From Streptomyces sp. man185 (GTDB lineage Bacteria > Actinomycetota > Actinomycetes > Streptomycetales > Streptomycetaceae), in assembly GCA_002551355.1 (NCBI GenBank), contig NTHE01000037.1, positions 1 to 64,000 of the forward strand: a DNA stretch of 64,000 nt, written 5' to 3'. Under the pieces are notes generated by a model. The model did not search any database and was not told where the DNA came from. It was given only the letters and a program-made list of their open reading frames with translations. Of the stretch, positions 1-8,042 are shown in pieces. Every line of letters begins with the position of its first letter. Position 1 is the stretch's first letter. Position numbers and translations under genes: made by a program.

Positions 1-19
1 AGATGTGTATAAGAGACAG
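1..19. other. Tn5/Nextera mosaic-end adapter remnant
   Basis: The first 19 bases read AGATGTGTATAAGAGACAG, which is exactly the Tn5 transposase mosaic end used in tagmentation libraries. It is untrimmed adapter at a contig edge and not genome sequence. The true genome probably begins at about base 20. Confidence 0.95.
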
Positions 20-195
20 CCGTGGAAACCGGCGCCGGCCGGTTCCGTACGGCGTACCGGGGCGGGGCGACGGCGCCTCCCGCATCCGGCGGCCGGGCCG
101 CCGGACGCGGAGACCGCGGCACGCGCCGAGCGGAGCCGCCGGGGCAAGTGCGCCCCGTCCGCCCGCGTTTCGTTCCGGTCCGTTCTCACACAGGG
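20..195. other. Contig-edge stretch without a supportable gene
   Basis: No reading frame here has recognisable protein features. A leftward promoter (196-224) fires into it, so it may hold the 5' leader or N-terminus of a minus-strand gene that continues off the contig. A minus-strand ATG exists at 85, but too little of the protein is left to judge. Confidence 0.4.
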
Positions 196-224
196 GGTTC
201 GGCGCCGGTGGCCCAAAGGATTGG
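196..224 (-). promoter_or_regulatory. Putative leftward SigK-type promoter
   Basis: Read on the minus strand, CCAATCC (218-224) is followed by 16 bases and CGAACC (196-201). The spacing and -35 are identical to the motif before the lipid operon and before sigK in this window. It points toward the contig edge. The -10 matches less well than the other two copies. Confidence 0.5.
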
Positions 225-288
225 TCCCGGGCTCTCATTCACTCGTTCGGAGCAGATCCGATGATCGACCAATCCTTTCGGCCACCGG
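205..288. repeat. 22-bp inverted repeat, arms 205-226 and 267-288
   Basis: The two arms match as reverse complements at 21 of 22 positions and are separated by 40 bases. Each arm contains CCAATCC in outward orientation, so the repeat is best explained as two divergent copies of the same sigma-factor promoter, with the conserved sequence continuing into the spacer. Confidence 0.8.
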
Positions 289-297
289 CCACGAATA
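269..297 (+). promoter_or_regulatory. SigK-type promoter of the lipid-modification operon
   Basis: CCAATCC (269-275), 16 bases, then CGAATA (292-297). The same motif precedes the sigK-like gene at 8662-8690. It resembles my recollection of the mycobacterial SigK consensus (CCATCC near -35 and a CGAAT-like -10). It would start transcription about 50 bases before the ATG at 357. Confidence 0.65.
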
Positions 298-356
298 GGG
301 ACTGAGGGGCGCTCAGCAGCGCTCCGACCAGTGCGGAAGGACCGGAGGGAGCCGGA

Positions 357-1631
357 ATGGCAGGGGAACGGCGGCGGACGGCCGTGGTGGGAGCAGGAGT
401 GGCGGGACTGACCGCTGCCCACGTTCTCCGGGACGCTCATGAGGTGACGCTGTACGAGGCCGACGACCGCGTCGGGGGCCACGCCCACACCCACGATCTG
501 GGCGCGTCCGACGGCCGCATGCACCGCGTCGACTCCGGGTTCATCGTGCACAACCGGCGGACCTATCCCCACCTGCTGCGACTCTTCGACGAACTGGGCG
601 TCGCCACCCAGGAGTCCGAGATGTCGATGTCCGTACGGTGCGAGGGCTGCGGTCTGGAGTACGCCGGAGCGCGGGGTCCCGCCGGGCTCTTCGCGCAGCC
701 GCGCTCCGCTGTGCGCGGCCCCTATCTGCGGATGCTCGCCGACGTGCCGCGCTTCCACCGCGCCGCCCGGGCCCTGCTGGCGCTGCCGGAGAGCGGGGCG
801 AGCGAGATGACGCTGGGGGAGTTCGCCCGGCGCGGGCGCTTCTCGCCGTACTTCCACGCCCACTTCCTGACGCCCATGGTCTCCGCCGTCTGGTCCTGCG
901 ACCCGGTCACCGCCCTGCGCTACCCGGCCCGTTATCTGTTCCGCTTCCTCGATCACCACGGCATGCTCACCATCGGCGGCTCGCCGGTCTGGCGCACCGT
1001 CACCGGCGGGTCGCGCGCTTACGTCGACCTCGTCGTCAAGCAGCTCACCGCCGTGCACACCGCGACCCCGGTGCGCGCCATCACCCGGCACGCGGACGGC
1101 GTCGAGGTCACCACGGAGGACGGCACGACCACCCCGTACGACTCCGTCGTCATCGCCGCCCACCCCGACCAGGCGCTGCGGATGCTCGCCGACCCGAGCG
1201 ACGCCGAGCGCAGCACGCTCGGCGCGTTCCGGTACTCCCGCAACCCGACCCTGCTGCACACGGACACCGCACTGCTGCCGCGCGCCCCGGGGGCCAGGGC
1301 CTCCTGGAACTACCTGATGCCCTCCTGCGCCGCCGACGCCGACCGGGTCACCGTCAGCTACGACATGAACCGGCTCCAGCGGCTCGACGCCCCGGACACC
1401 TTCGTCGTCACGCTGAACGGCGCCGACCGGGTGGATCCGGACACCGTCCGCGCCCGCATGGTCTACGAGCACCCCGTCTACACCCCGGAGTCGGTGGCGG
1501 CCCAGTCCCGGCTGCCCGCCCTGTCCGGTCCCGTCACCGCCTACGCGGGGGCGTACCACGGCTGGGGCTTCCACGAGGACGGCTGCCGTTCGGGGGTCGA
1601 GGCCGCCGCCGCCCTGGGGGTGCGGTGGTGA
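357..1631 (+). CDS. FAD/NAD(P)-binding amine-oxidase-like oxidoreductase
   Basis: A 424-residue flavoprotein with an N-terminal dinucleotide-binding motif (GAGVAG, residues 12-17) followed by the acidic residue that ends the second beta strand. The overall pattern is that of the amine oxidase/phytoene-desaturase fold. The exact reaction is unknown. Homologues accompany fatty-acyl methyltransferases, for example at the mycobacterial sigK locus (Rv0449c), and flavoproteins of this type act with methyltransferases in modifying unsaturated acyl chains, so a redox step on phospholipid acyl chains is inferred. A GGAGGGA Shine-Dalgarno lies 7 bases before the ATG. It is the first gene of a five-gene operon with every junction overlapped, preceded by a SigK-type promoter. 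Confidence 0.88.
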   Translation: MAGERRRTAVVGAGVAGLTAAHVLRDAHEVTLYEADDRVGGHAHTHDLGASDGRMHRVDSGFIVHNRRTYPHLLRLFDELGVATQESEMSMSVRCEGCGLEYAGARGPAGLFAQPRSAVRGPYLRMLADVPRFHRAARALLALPESGASEMTLGEFARRGRFSPYFHAHFLTPMVSAVWSCDPVTALRYPARYLFRFLDHHGMLTIGGSPVWRTVTGGSRAYVDLVVKQLTAVHTATPVRAITRHADGVEVTTEDGTTTPYDSVVIAAHPDQALRMLADPSDAERSTLGAFRYSRNPTLLHTDTALLPRAPGARASWNYLMPSCAADADRVTVSYDMNRLQRLDAPDTFVVTLNGADRVDPDTVRARMVYEHPVYTPESVAAQSRLPALSGPVTAYAGAYHGWGFHEDGCRSGVEAAAALGVRW

Positions 1632-2350
1632 GCGCCCTCTACCCGTGCACCATCACGCACGTACGGAACCGGCCGACCAAGTACGCGTTCCGCCACCGGA
1701 CGTATCTGTGGCTGATCGACCCCGACCGGCCGCCCCGGCTGCCGCGCGCCCTGCGGCCGCTGGCCCGGTTCGACCCCCGCGACCACTTCGGCGGCACCGC
1801 CCCCACCATCCGGGGCGGGCTCGAACGCTTCCTGCGGGCGCGGGATGTGGAACTGGGCGACGGCACCGTCACCATGCTCACCCAGGCCCGGGTGTTCGGG
1901 TACGTCTTCAACCCGATCACCGTCTACTGGTGCCACCGCGCCGACGGCAGTCCCCTCTGCATCGTCGCCGAGGTGCACAACACGTACGGCGGGCGGCACG
2001 GCTACCTTCTGCGCCCCGACGGGAACGACCGAGCCGTGACCGGCAAGGACTTCTACGTCTCGCCGTTCTTCCCCGTGGACGGCGGCTACCGGATGCGGCT
2101 GCCCGAGCCCGGGTCCCGTCTCGACCTGAGCATCCACCTGGAGCGCGACGGGGCCCGCCCCTTCACCGCGACCGTGCGGGGCGGCCGCCGCCCGGCCACC
2201 CCCCGGCAGCTGGTGCGCCTCGCCCTGCGCCACCCTCTCTCCACCCTCCTCGTCTCCGCCGCGATCCGCCTGCACGGCATCCGGCTCTACCTGCGCGGGC
2301 TCCCCGTGCAACCCCGTCCCCCTCAACGCACACAGGAAGGCATGCAGTGA
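1628..2350 (+). CDS. DUF1365 family protein
   Basis: A 240-residue protein matching the DUF1365 family, with the conserved N-terminal pattern (YPCTITHVR, then HRTYLWLIDPDRPP) and the central FGYVFNPITVYWCH and YVSPFFPVDGGY stretches. No biochemical role is established. The family is almost always encoded between an FAD oxidoreductase and a CFA-synthase-like methyltransferase, as here and at mycobacterial Rv0448c, so a role in acyl-chain modification is inferred from context. The GTG start at 1628 overlaps the preceding TGA. A GTG one codon earlier is possible but lies inside the same overlap. Confidence 0.88.
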   Translation: MSALYPCTITHVRNRPTKYAFRHRTYLWLIDPDRPPRLPRALRPLARFDPRDHFGGTAPTIRGGLERFLRARDVELGDGTVTMLTQARVFGYVFNPITVYWCHRADGSPLCIVAEVHNTYGGRHGYLLRPDGNDRAVTGKDFYVSPFFPVDGGYRMRLPEPGSRLDLSIHLERDGARPFTATVRGGRRPATPRQLVRLALRHPLSTLLVSAAIRLHGIRLYLRGLPVQPRPPQRTQEGMQ

Positions 2351-3612
2351 CCGCTCCCACCTCGGCGCTGCCGGCAGAACACACCCCCGGGACCGACCCG
2401 GAACGCTGGCCCGACATCGTCACCCTGCCCCGGGGCTCCCGCGCCCGGACCGCCGTCGCCGAACGCATCGTCCGCAACGCGCTCGGCCGGCTCCCGCTGC
2501 GCGCCCGGCTCGCCGGCACCGACGACATCGGCCTCGGCGGGCCGCTCATGGACATCCGCGACCCCGACGCCTTCTTCCGGCGGATCGGCGCGAGCGGACT
2601 CATCGGCTTCGGCGAGTCCTACATGGCGGGGGAGTGGGACGCGCCCGACCTCGTCGGCGTGCTGACCGTGCTCGCCGACAACGCGGCCGACCTCGTCCCC
2701 CGGTCCCTGCAGCGCCTCCGCGGGATCTGGGCCCTGCGCAGGCCCGCCGCGCAGATGAACACCCCCGAGGGCTCCCGGGACAACATCAGCCACCATTACG
2801 ACCTGTCCAACGAGCTCTTCGCCCTCTTCCTCGACGAGACGCTCTCCTACTCCTCCGCCGTCTTCCGCGGCTTCCCCGCCGAGCAGGACCTGCTTCCCGC
2901 CGCCCAGCACCGCAAGATCGACCGGCTGCTCGACGCCGCCGGGGTCACCGAGGGCACCCGGCTCCTGGAGATCGGCACCGGCTGGGGCGAACTGGCCATC
3001 CGTGCGGCCGCCCGCGGCGCCCGGGTCACCACCGTGACGCTCTCCGCCGAGCAGCGCGAACTGGCCCGGGTCCGCATCCGCGAGGCAGGGTACGAGGACC
3101 GCGTCGAGGTGCGGCTGAGCGACTACCGCCACGTCACCGGCGACTACGACGCCATCGTCAGCGTCGAGATGATCGAGGCGGTCGGCGAGGAGTTCTGGCC
3201 GGTCTACTTCCAGACCCTGGACCGGCTGCTCGCCCCCGGCGGCCGGGTCGCCCTCCAGGCCATCACTATGCCCGACGACCGGCTGCGCGTCAGCCGCTCC
3301 ACGTACACCTGGATCCACAAGTACATCTTCCCCGGCGGACTGCTGCCCTCCACCGAGGCCGTGGAGCGGATCACCACCGAACACACCCGCCTGCGCACCA
3401 CCCAGCGCATCCGCTTCGGCGCGCACTACGCCGAGACGCTCCGGCTGTGGCGGGAGAGGTTCACCGAACGGGCGGCCGAGGTCGACGCCCTCGGCTTCGA
3501 CGCCGTCTTCCGCCGGATGTGGACCTTCTACCTCGCCTACTCCGAGGCGGGCTTCCGCTCCGGCTATCTCGATGTGCAGCAGTTGCTTCTGACCCGCGAG
3601 GAGACCGCGTGA
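2347..3612 (+). CDS. Cyclopropane-fatty-acyl-phospholipid synthase family methyltransferase (copy 1)
   Basis: A 421-residue SAM-dependent methyltransferase. The CFA-synthase signature ISHHYDLSN lies at residues 148-156 and the SAM-binding glycine loop (LEIGTGWGE) at 207-215, followed by the family's SVEMIEAVGEE stretch. Family members add a methylene or methyl group from SAM to double bonds of phospholipid acyl chains. The product here could be a cyclopropane, a 10-methyl-branched or another methylated acyl chain. It occupies the position of mycobacterial Rv0447c (ufaA1). The GTG start overlaps the DUF1365 stop, so translational coupling is likely. A second paralogue follows directly. Confidence 0.9.
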   Translation: MTAPTSALPAEHTPGTDPERWPDIVTLPRGSRARTAVAERIVRNALGRLPLRARLAGTDDIGLGGPLMDIRDPDAFFRRIGASGLIGFGESYMAGEWDAPDLVGVLTVLADNAADLVPRSLQRLRGIWALRRPAAQMNTPEGSRDNISHHYDLSNELFALFLDETLSYSSAVFRGFPAEQDLLPAAQHRKIDRLLDAAGVTEGTRLLEIGTGWGELAIRAAARGARVTTVTLSAEQRELARVRIREAGYEDRVEVRLSDYRHVTGDYDAIVSVEMIEAVGEEFWPVYFQTLDRLLAPGGRVALQAITMPDDRLRVSRSTYTWIHKYIFPGGLLPSTEAVERITTEHTRLRTTQRIRFGAHYAETLRLWRERFTERAAEVDALGFDAVFRRMWTFYLAYSEAGFRSGYLDVQQLLLTREETA

Positions 3613-4961
3613 CCACGACCGCAGCCAAGCCCCCCGCCCGGCGCACCCCGACCGGGGCAGCCCAGCGTGTCGAGCCGCTGATCGAGCGGTTCCTCGGCGG
3701 TGGACTGCCGGTCCGGATACGGATGTGGGACGGCAGCGAGACGGGCCCGCAGGACGCCCCCACCGTCCATGTGCGGACCCGCAGAGCGCTGCGCCGCCTC
3801 CTGTGGGAGCCGGGCGAACTCGGTCTCGCCGAGGCCTACATCACCGGCGACATCGACCTCGACTCCGATCTCGGCGACGGGCTGCGGGCCATGCGCCGCG
3901 CCGTACGCGAACGCGGCCTCACCGCGCCCTCGCCCGCCCTCGCCGACCGGGTCAAGGCGGCCGGCCTGGCCCTGCGCCTCGGTGCGGTCGGCCCCCGGCC
4001 GCCGGTGCCCGCCGCCCGCGCCGGACTGCGCGGAACGCTTCACAGCAAGGCCCGCGACCGGGCGGCGATCAGCCACCACTACGACCTGTCCAACGCCTTC
4101 TACGCCCTGCTCCTCGACGAGACGATGGCGTACTCCTGCGGCTACTGGACGAGCGACGCACCCGGCTACGGCCCGGCCGACGCCCAGCGCGACAAGCTGG
4201 AGCTGATCTGCCGCAAGCTCGGACTGCGGTCCGGCGCACGGCTGCTGGACGTCGGCTGCGGCTGGGGTTCGCTGACCCTGTACGCGGCGGAGCGCCTCGG
4301 CGTCCACGTCACCGCCGTCACCCTCGCCGCCGAACAGGCCGCGTACGTACGGCAGCAGGTCGCGAGCCGTGGACTCGGCGACCTCGTCGAGGTGCTGAAC
4401 ATCGACTACCGGGACATCGCGGAGCGGCCCGAGACCCGGGGCGCGTACGACGCCGTGTCCACCATCGAGATGGGCGAACACGTCGGGGACGCCGAGTACC
4501 CGGCGTTCACCGCGATCCTGCACGACGTGCTCCGGCCCCGGGGCCGGGCCCTGGTCCAGCAGATGTCCCGGGGGACGACCGCCCCCGGCGGCGGCGCGTT
4601 CATCGAGTCCTACATCGCCCCCGACATGCACATGCGGCCGCTCGGCGAGACCGTCGCCCTGCTGGAGGGGTCCGGTCTGGAGGTCCGCGACGTCGAATCA
4701 CTGCGCGAGCACTACGTCCTGACCGTGGAGGCCTGGCGGCGCACCCTGGAGGAGCGCTGGACGGAGTTCGCCGCGATGGTGGGGGAGGAGACCGCGCGGG
4801 TGTGGCGGCTCTATCTCGTCGGCGGCGCGCTCGCGTTCGAGGAACGGCGGATGGGCGTCGACCAGATCCTCTCCGTGCGGCCCGACCCGGTCGGCGCCGC
4901 CGCGATGCCGGCCACCCGGCGCGACTGGTACGCGCCTGCCGCCCCGGAGGAGAGCCGGTGA
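3609..4961 (+). CDS. Cyclopropane-fatty-acyl-phospholipid synthase family methyltransferase (copy 2)
   Basis: A 450-residue paralogue of the preceding gene with the same order of elements: AISHHYDLSN near residue 153, a SAM loop LLDVGCGWGS near 215, and TIEMGEHVGD in place of the SVEMIEAVGEE stretch. It is clearly divergent from copy 1, including an N-terminal extension of about 15 residues, so the two probably differ in substrate or product. Mycobacterial sigK loci carry one methyltransferase at this position, so the tandem pair is a difference from that arrangement. The GTG start at 3609 overlaps the previous stop (GTGA). Confidence 0.9.
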   Translation: MTTTAAKPPARRTPTGAAQRVEPLIERFLGGGLPVRIRMWDGSETGPQDAPTVHVRTRRALRRLLWEPGELGLAEAYITGDIDLDSDLGDGLRAMRRAVRERGLTAPSPALADRVKAAGLALRLGAVGPRPPVPAARAGLRGTLHSKARDRAAISHHYDLSNAFYALLLDETMAYSCGYWTSDAPGYGPADAQRDKLELICRKLGLRSGARLLDVGCGWGSLTLYAAERLGVHVTAVTLAAEQAAYVRQQVASRGLGDLVEVLNIDYRDIAERPETRGAYDAVSTIEMGEHVGDAEYPAFTAILHDVLRPRGRALVQQMSRGTTAPGGGAFIESYIAPDMHMRPLGETVALLEGSGLEVRDVESLREHYVLTVEAWRRTLEERWTEFAAMVGEETARVWRLYLVGGALAFEERRMGVDQILSVRPDPVGAAAMPATRRDWYAPAAPEESR

Positions 4962-5761
4962 GCGGCTTCGCCTGGGCCGCGTTCGCGAGCGGGCTCGCGG
5001 GCGCGGCCGTCGCCGCCCTCGGTGTCATGCTCGTCACCTTCGCCGTCGCCCTCAACAAGGGCGTCCACCGGATCGTCGACATCGCCTGGGGCCTCGGCTT
5101 CGCCGCCGTCGCCCTGGTCTCCTACGGCCTCTCGGCGGGCGCGGGCGACGACGGCCGCAGACTCCTGGTGACCGCGCTGACCGTGATCTGGGGGGTGCGC
5201 CTCGCCGTCCACATCGGACGGCGCGGCCGGGGCCACGGCGAGGACCCGCGCTACGAGAAGATGCTGGCCAAGGCCCCCGGCAACCCCCAGCTGTACGCCC
5301 TGCGCAAGGTGTACCTGCTCCAGGGCGCGCTGGTCTGGCTCGTCTCGCTCCCGGTGCAGGCCGCGCAGTACCTCACCGCGCCGCTCGCCTGGTGGGCCTG
5401 GGCGGGGGCGCTCCTGTGGGCGGTCGGGCTCGCCTTCGAGGCGATCGGCGACGCCCAGCTCGCCCGGTTCAAGGCCGACCCCGCGAACAAGGGGAAGATC
5501 ATGGACCGGGGGCTGTGGTCCTGGACCCGCCATCCGAACTACTTCGGCGACTTCTGCGTCTGGTGGGGACTCTTCCTCTTCGTCTGCCAGGCGCCGGCCG
5601 CCGCTGCCGCCACCGTCGTGGCTCCGCTGGTGATGAGCTTCCTGCTGACCAAGGGCAGCGGCGCGGCCCTGCTGGAGCGTCATATGGCGGACCGGCCCGG
5701 GTTCGCCGAGTACCGGGCCCGGACGAGCGGCTTCTTCCCGCGCCCGCCGCGCCGGGCATGA
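4958..5761 (+). CDS. DUF1295 / steroid 5-alpha-reductase-like membrane protein
   Basis: A 267-residue polytopic membrane protein with about six hydrophobic segments. The C-terminal WSWTRHPNYFGDF motif is characteristic of DUF1295 proteins related to steroid 5-alpha reductases and isoprenylcysteine methyltransferases. Such proteins reduce or methylate membrane-embedded substrates, typically with NADPH or SAM. Its place at the end of the operon, equivalent to mycobacterial Rv0446c, suggests it finishes an acyl-chain modification in the membrane. The GTG start overlaps the preceding stop. A strong hairpin follows the stop codon. Confidence 0.88.
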   Translation: MSGFAWAAFASGLAGAAVAALGVMLVTFAVALNKGVHRIVDIAWGLGFAAVALVSYGLSAGAGDDGRRLLVTALTVIWGVRLAVHIGRRGRGHGEDPRYEKMLAKAPGNPQLYALRKVYLLQGALVWLVSLPVQAAQYLTAPLAWWAWAGALLWAVGLAFEAIGDAQLARFKADPANKGKIMDRGLWSWTRHPNYFGDFCVWWGLFLFVCQAPAAAAATVVAPLVMSFLLTKGSGAALLERHMADRPGFAEYRARTSGFFPRPPRRA

Positions 5762-5767
5762 GTACCT

Positions 5768-5805
5768 GGAAGGGCCCGTACCGCAGCTGCGGAACGGGCC
5801 CTTCC
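5768..5805. terminator. Bidirectional terminator hairpin
   Basis: A perfect 12-bp stem (GGAAGGGCCCGT at 5768-5779 pairing with 5794-5805) lies between two converging stop codons. The loop region itself contains a small CCGCAGCTGCGG palindrome. It should end the lipid operon and the photolyase transcript. Confidence 0.8.
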
Positions 5806-5819
5806 GTCTGCTCGTGCGG

Positions 5820-7187
5820 TCAGTCCAGGCCACGCGCGCGTTCGAAGCGGGACCGGGCCTCGGCCAGGTCCACCACCGGGTCCGGGTAGTCGACGCCCGC
5901 CCGGTCCAGGCCCTCCAGCTTCCAGGGCTCGTGGATCGCGGCCCCCTCCACCGCCGCCAGCTCCGGCACCCACCGCCGTACGTAATCGCCCCGGGGGTCG
6001 AAGCGCTTGCCCTGGATCACCGGGTTGAGGATCCGGTTGGGGCGGGTGTCCGTGCCGGTGCCCGCCACCCACTGCCAGTTGAGCTGGTTGTTCGCCATGT
6101 CCCCGTCGACCAGCAGGTCGAGGAAGTGGCGGGCGCCCACCCGCCAGTCCACGTACAACGTCTTGGTGAGGAAGCTCGCGGCCAGCATCCGGCCCCGGTT
6201 GTGCATCCAGCCCTCGTGCGCGAGCTGCCGCATCGCCGCGTCCACCAGCGGATAGCCGGTGTGCCCGGTCTTCCAGGCGTCGATCTCGTCCTCGTCGGAG
6301 CGCCAGCGGTCGTGGCGCGGCCGGTAGTCGGACCAGGAGGCGTCGTGGCGGGCCGCGAGGACCTGGTGGTGGAAGTCGCGCCAGGCCAGCTGCCGGACGA
6401 ACGCCTCGCCGCCGGGTCCGCCCTTCTCCCGTGCTCGGTTGGCCAGTTCGGCGGCGGAGACCGTACCGAAGTGCAGATGCGGGGAGAGCCGGGAGGTGGC
6501 GTCGCCGGCCAGGTCGTCGTGGCCGTCCTCGTAGTCGGCCATGGGGCCGTGCAGCCAGGAGGTCACCAGCTTGCGGCCCGCCTCCTCGCCGCCCCGGGCC
6601 AGGCCGGGGGAGAGATCCTTGATGGTGTCCCGGTCCGGGAGCGGGTCGCCTGACACGTCGTCGGGCACCCGGACCGTGCGGGGAGCGGTCAGTGTGCCCC
6701 GTACTCCCTCCGCCTCCCAACGGCGGAAGTAAGGGGTGAACACCGCGAAGTGGTCCTTGCCACCCGTCGGGACCACCCGTCCCGGAGCGAGCGCGGTGAC
6801 CACCGCGTCATGGATGCGCAGCTCGCAGCCCGTGCCCGTGAGGGCCTCCCGGATCCGCTCCTCTCGCTGTGCCGCGTACCGGCTGACGCCGGCGGCGATG
6901 TGCACGGATTCCGCCCCGGTCTCCCCGACGACCCGTTTCACCTCGCGGGGCGTCTCGCCCTGGCGGACGATCAGCCTGCCGCCCCGGTCACGGAGTCCGG
7001 CGTCCAGGTCCGCCAGGCAGTCCGCGAGGAACGCCAGCCGGTTGGGCGCGTCGAACCCCGCGCGGTGGACGAGGTCGTCCCGGACGAACAACGGGACGAC
7101 CTCGTCCGCGTCCCGCAGGGCGGCACGCAGCACCGGGTTGTCGTGCAGACGCAGATCGGAGGTGAACAGCACCACCGCGACACTCAT
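5820..7187 (-). CDS. phr: Class I deoxyribodipyrimidine photolyase
   Basis: A 455-residue protein with the N-terminal photolyase alpha/beta domain (VVLFTSDLRLHDNPVL) and the C-terminal FAD-binding domain carrying ANNQLNWQWVAGTGTDTRP and NPVIQGKRFDP, hallmarks of class I CPD photolyases. It repairs UV-induced pyrimidine dimers using reduced FAD and visible light. The ATG at 7187 was chosen over an upstream in-frame start at 7259 because it has an AAGGGAG Shine-Dalgarno and begins directly at the conserved beta strand. It lies 102 bases downstream of rskA on the same strand, with no clear terminator between them, so read-through from the sigK promoter is plausible. Confidence 0.92.
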   Translation of the reverse strand: MSVAVVLFTSDLRLHDNPVLRAALRDADEVVPLFVRDDLVHRAGFDAPNRLAFLADCLADLDAGLRDRGGRLIVRQGETPREVKRVVGETGAESVHIAAGVSRYAAQREERIREALTGTGCELRIHDAVVTALAPGRVVPTGGKDHFAVFTPYFRRWEAEGVRGTLTAPRTVRVPDDVSGDPLPDRDTIKDLSPGLARGGEEAGRKLVTSWLHGPMADYEDGHDDLAGDATSRLSPHLHFGTVSAAELANRAREKGGPGGEAFVRQLAWRDFHHQVLAARHDASWSDYRPRHDRWRSDEDEIDAWKTGHTGYPLVDAAMRQLAHEGWMHNRGRMLAASFLTKTLYVDWRVGARHFLDLLVDGDMANNQLNWQWVAGTGTDTRPNRILNPVIQGKRFDPRGDYVRRWVPELAAVEGAAIHEPWKLEGLDRAGVDYPDPVVDLAEARSRFERARGLD

Positions 7188-7236
7188 GGAACACGTGCTC
7201 CCTTGCGGTATCCGTCGACCGGCGGCCGGATGGTTC

Positions 7237-7278
7237 GTGGCCGGTCGGTCAGTGGCCATGGGTCAGTGGCCGGTCGGT
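7237..7278. repeat. Short direct repeats between rskA and phr
   Basis: GTGGCCGGTCGGT occurs at 7237-7249 and again at 7266-7278, with GGTCAGTGGCC repeated between them. Function is unknown. It may be replication slippage or a protein-binding region in the rskA-phr intergenic space. Confidence 0.6.
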
Positions 7279-7289
7279 GAGGTGATCGG

Positions 7290-8042
7290 TCAGGCGGTCG
7301 GGAAGTCCATCAGCGCCACCGGGGACGAGGTCGGTTCGGCGGAGCCCCCGGCGGGCTCGACCGTGATGCCCATGCCGGACGCCCGGTCCACGGGACCGTC
7401 CAGCAGGACCGCGTCGTCGCTCGCCTTCGGGTCCATCAGGCCCGCCGAACGCATCGTGCCCTCGTCGTTGAACCAGATCTGGTAGACCTTGCCGCTCGGC
7501 GGCCGATCCATCCCCGAGGCCAGGAACACCGCGCGGTTCTGGCTCTGCGACACGACGACGGTGCCGTGCGCGCCGCCGGTCAGATCGGCCGAGGAGGTCT
7601 TCGCGTCCGGGGCGGAGAGCACCTGGGCCACCTGCTCGTTCTGCCGCTGCGCCTGGTTCGCCTCCTGCCGCGCGTCCTGTGCCACCTGGTTCTGCCAGAC
7701 CGCGACCCCGCCGAACGCGGCGGCCGCCGCGACGCAGGCGGCGAGCGCGTAGGCGTACCACCGTCCGGTGCGTCCGCCGCCACCGGTCCGCTCTCGTCTG
7801 CCGTGGGCCGGAGTCTCCTGGCGTACGGTCGTGATCTCCCGCAGCACCCTCTCGCGCAGGTCGCGCGGAGGGGCCTCGGCGACGGCGAGGCCGAGCCGGG
7901 CGGCGGTGGCCGACAGCTCCCGCACCTCCTGGGTGCAGGCCTCGCAGTCCTCCAGATGCCGCTCGAACGCCTGCCGTTCGGACTCCGGCAGCGCATGCAG
8001 GGCATAGGCTCCGGTCAGCGTGTGCAGTTCGGCCGTGCTCAT
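7290..8042 (-). CDS. rskA: Anti-sigma-K factor RskA-like
   Basis: A 250-residue membrane anti-sigma factor. The N-terminal cytoplasmic domain carries a zinc-anti-sigma HxxxCxxC pattern (H29, C33, C36). A single transmembrane helix spans about residues 95-116, and the extracytoplasmic part matches the RskA C-terminal domain (GKVYQIWFNDEG, ASGMGITVEPAGGS). Known RskA proteins hold SigK inactive and release it after regulated proteolysis or a redox cue. The ATG overlaps the sigK stop (ATGA), giving coupled synthesis of sigma and anti-sigma factor. Confidence 0.9.
   Translation of the reverse strand: MSTAELHTLTGAYALHALPESERQAFERHLEDCEACTQEVRELSATAARLGLAVAEAPPRDLRERVLREITTVRQETPAHGRRERTGGGGRTGRWYAYALAACVAAAAAFGGVAVWQNQVAQDARQEANQAQRQNEQVAQVLSAPDAKTSSADLTGGAHGTVVVSQSQNRAVFLASGMDRPPSGKVYQIWFNDEGTMRSAGLMDPKASDDAVLLDGPVDRASGMGITVEPAGGSAEPTSSPVALMDFPTA

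Noticed and set aside
186-1574. 462-codon minus-strand open frame opposite the FAD oxidoreductase gene
   Set aside because: Low-complexity Gly/Val/Arg sequence typical of high-GC shadow frames, opposite a gene with clear family motifs.
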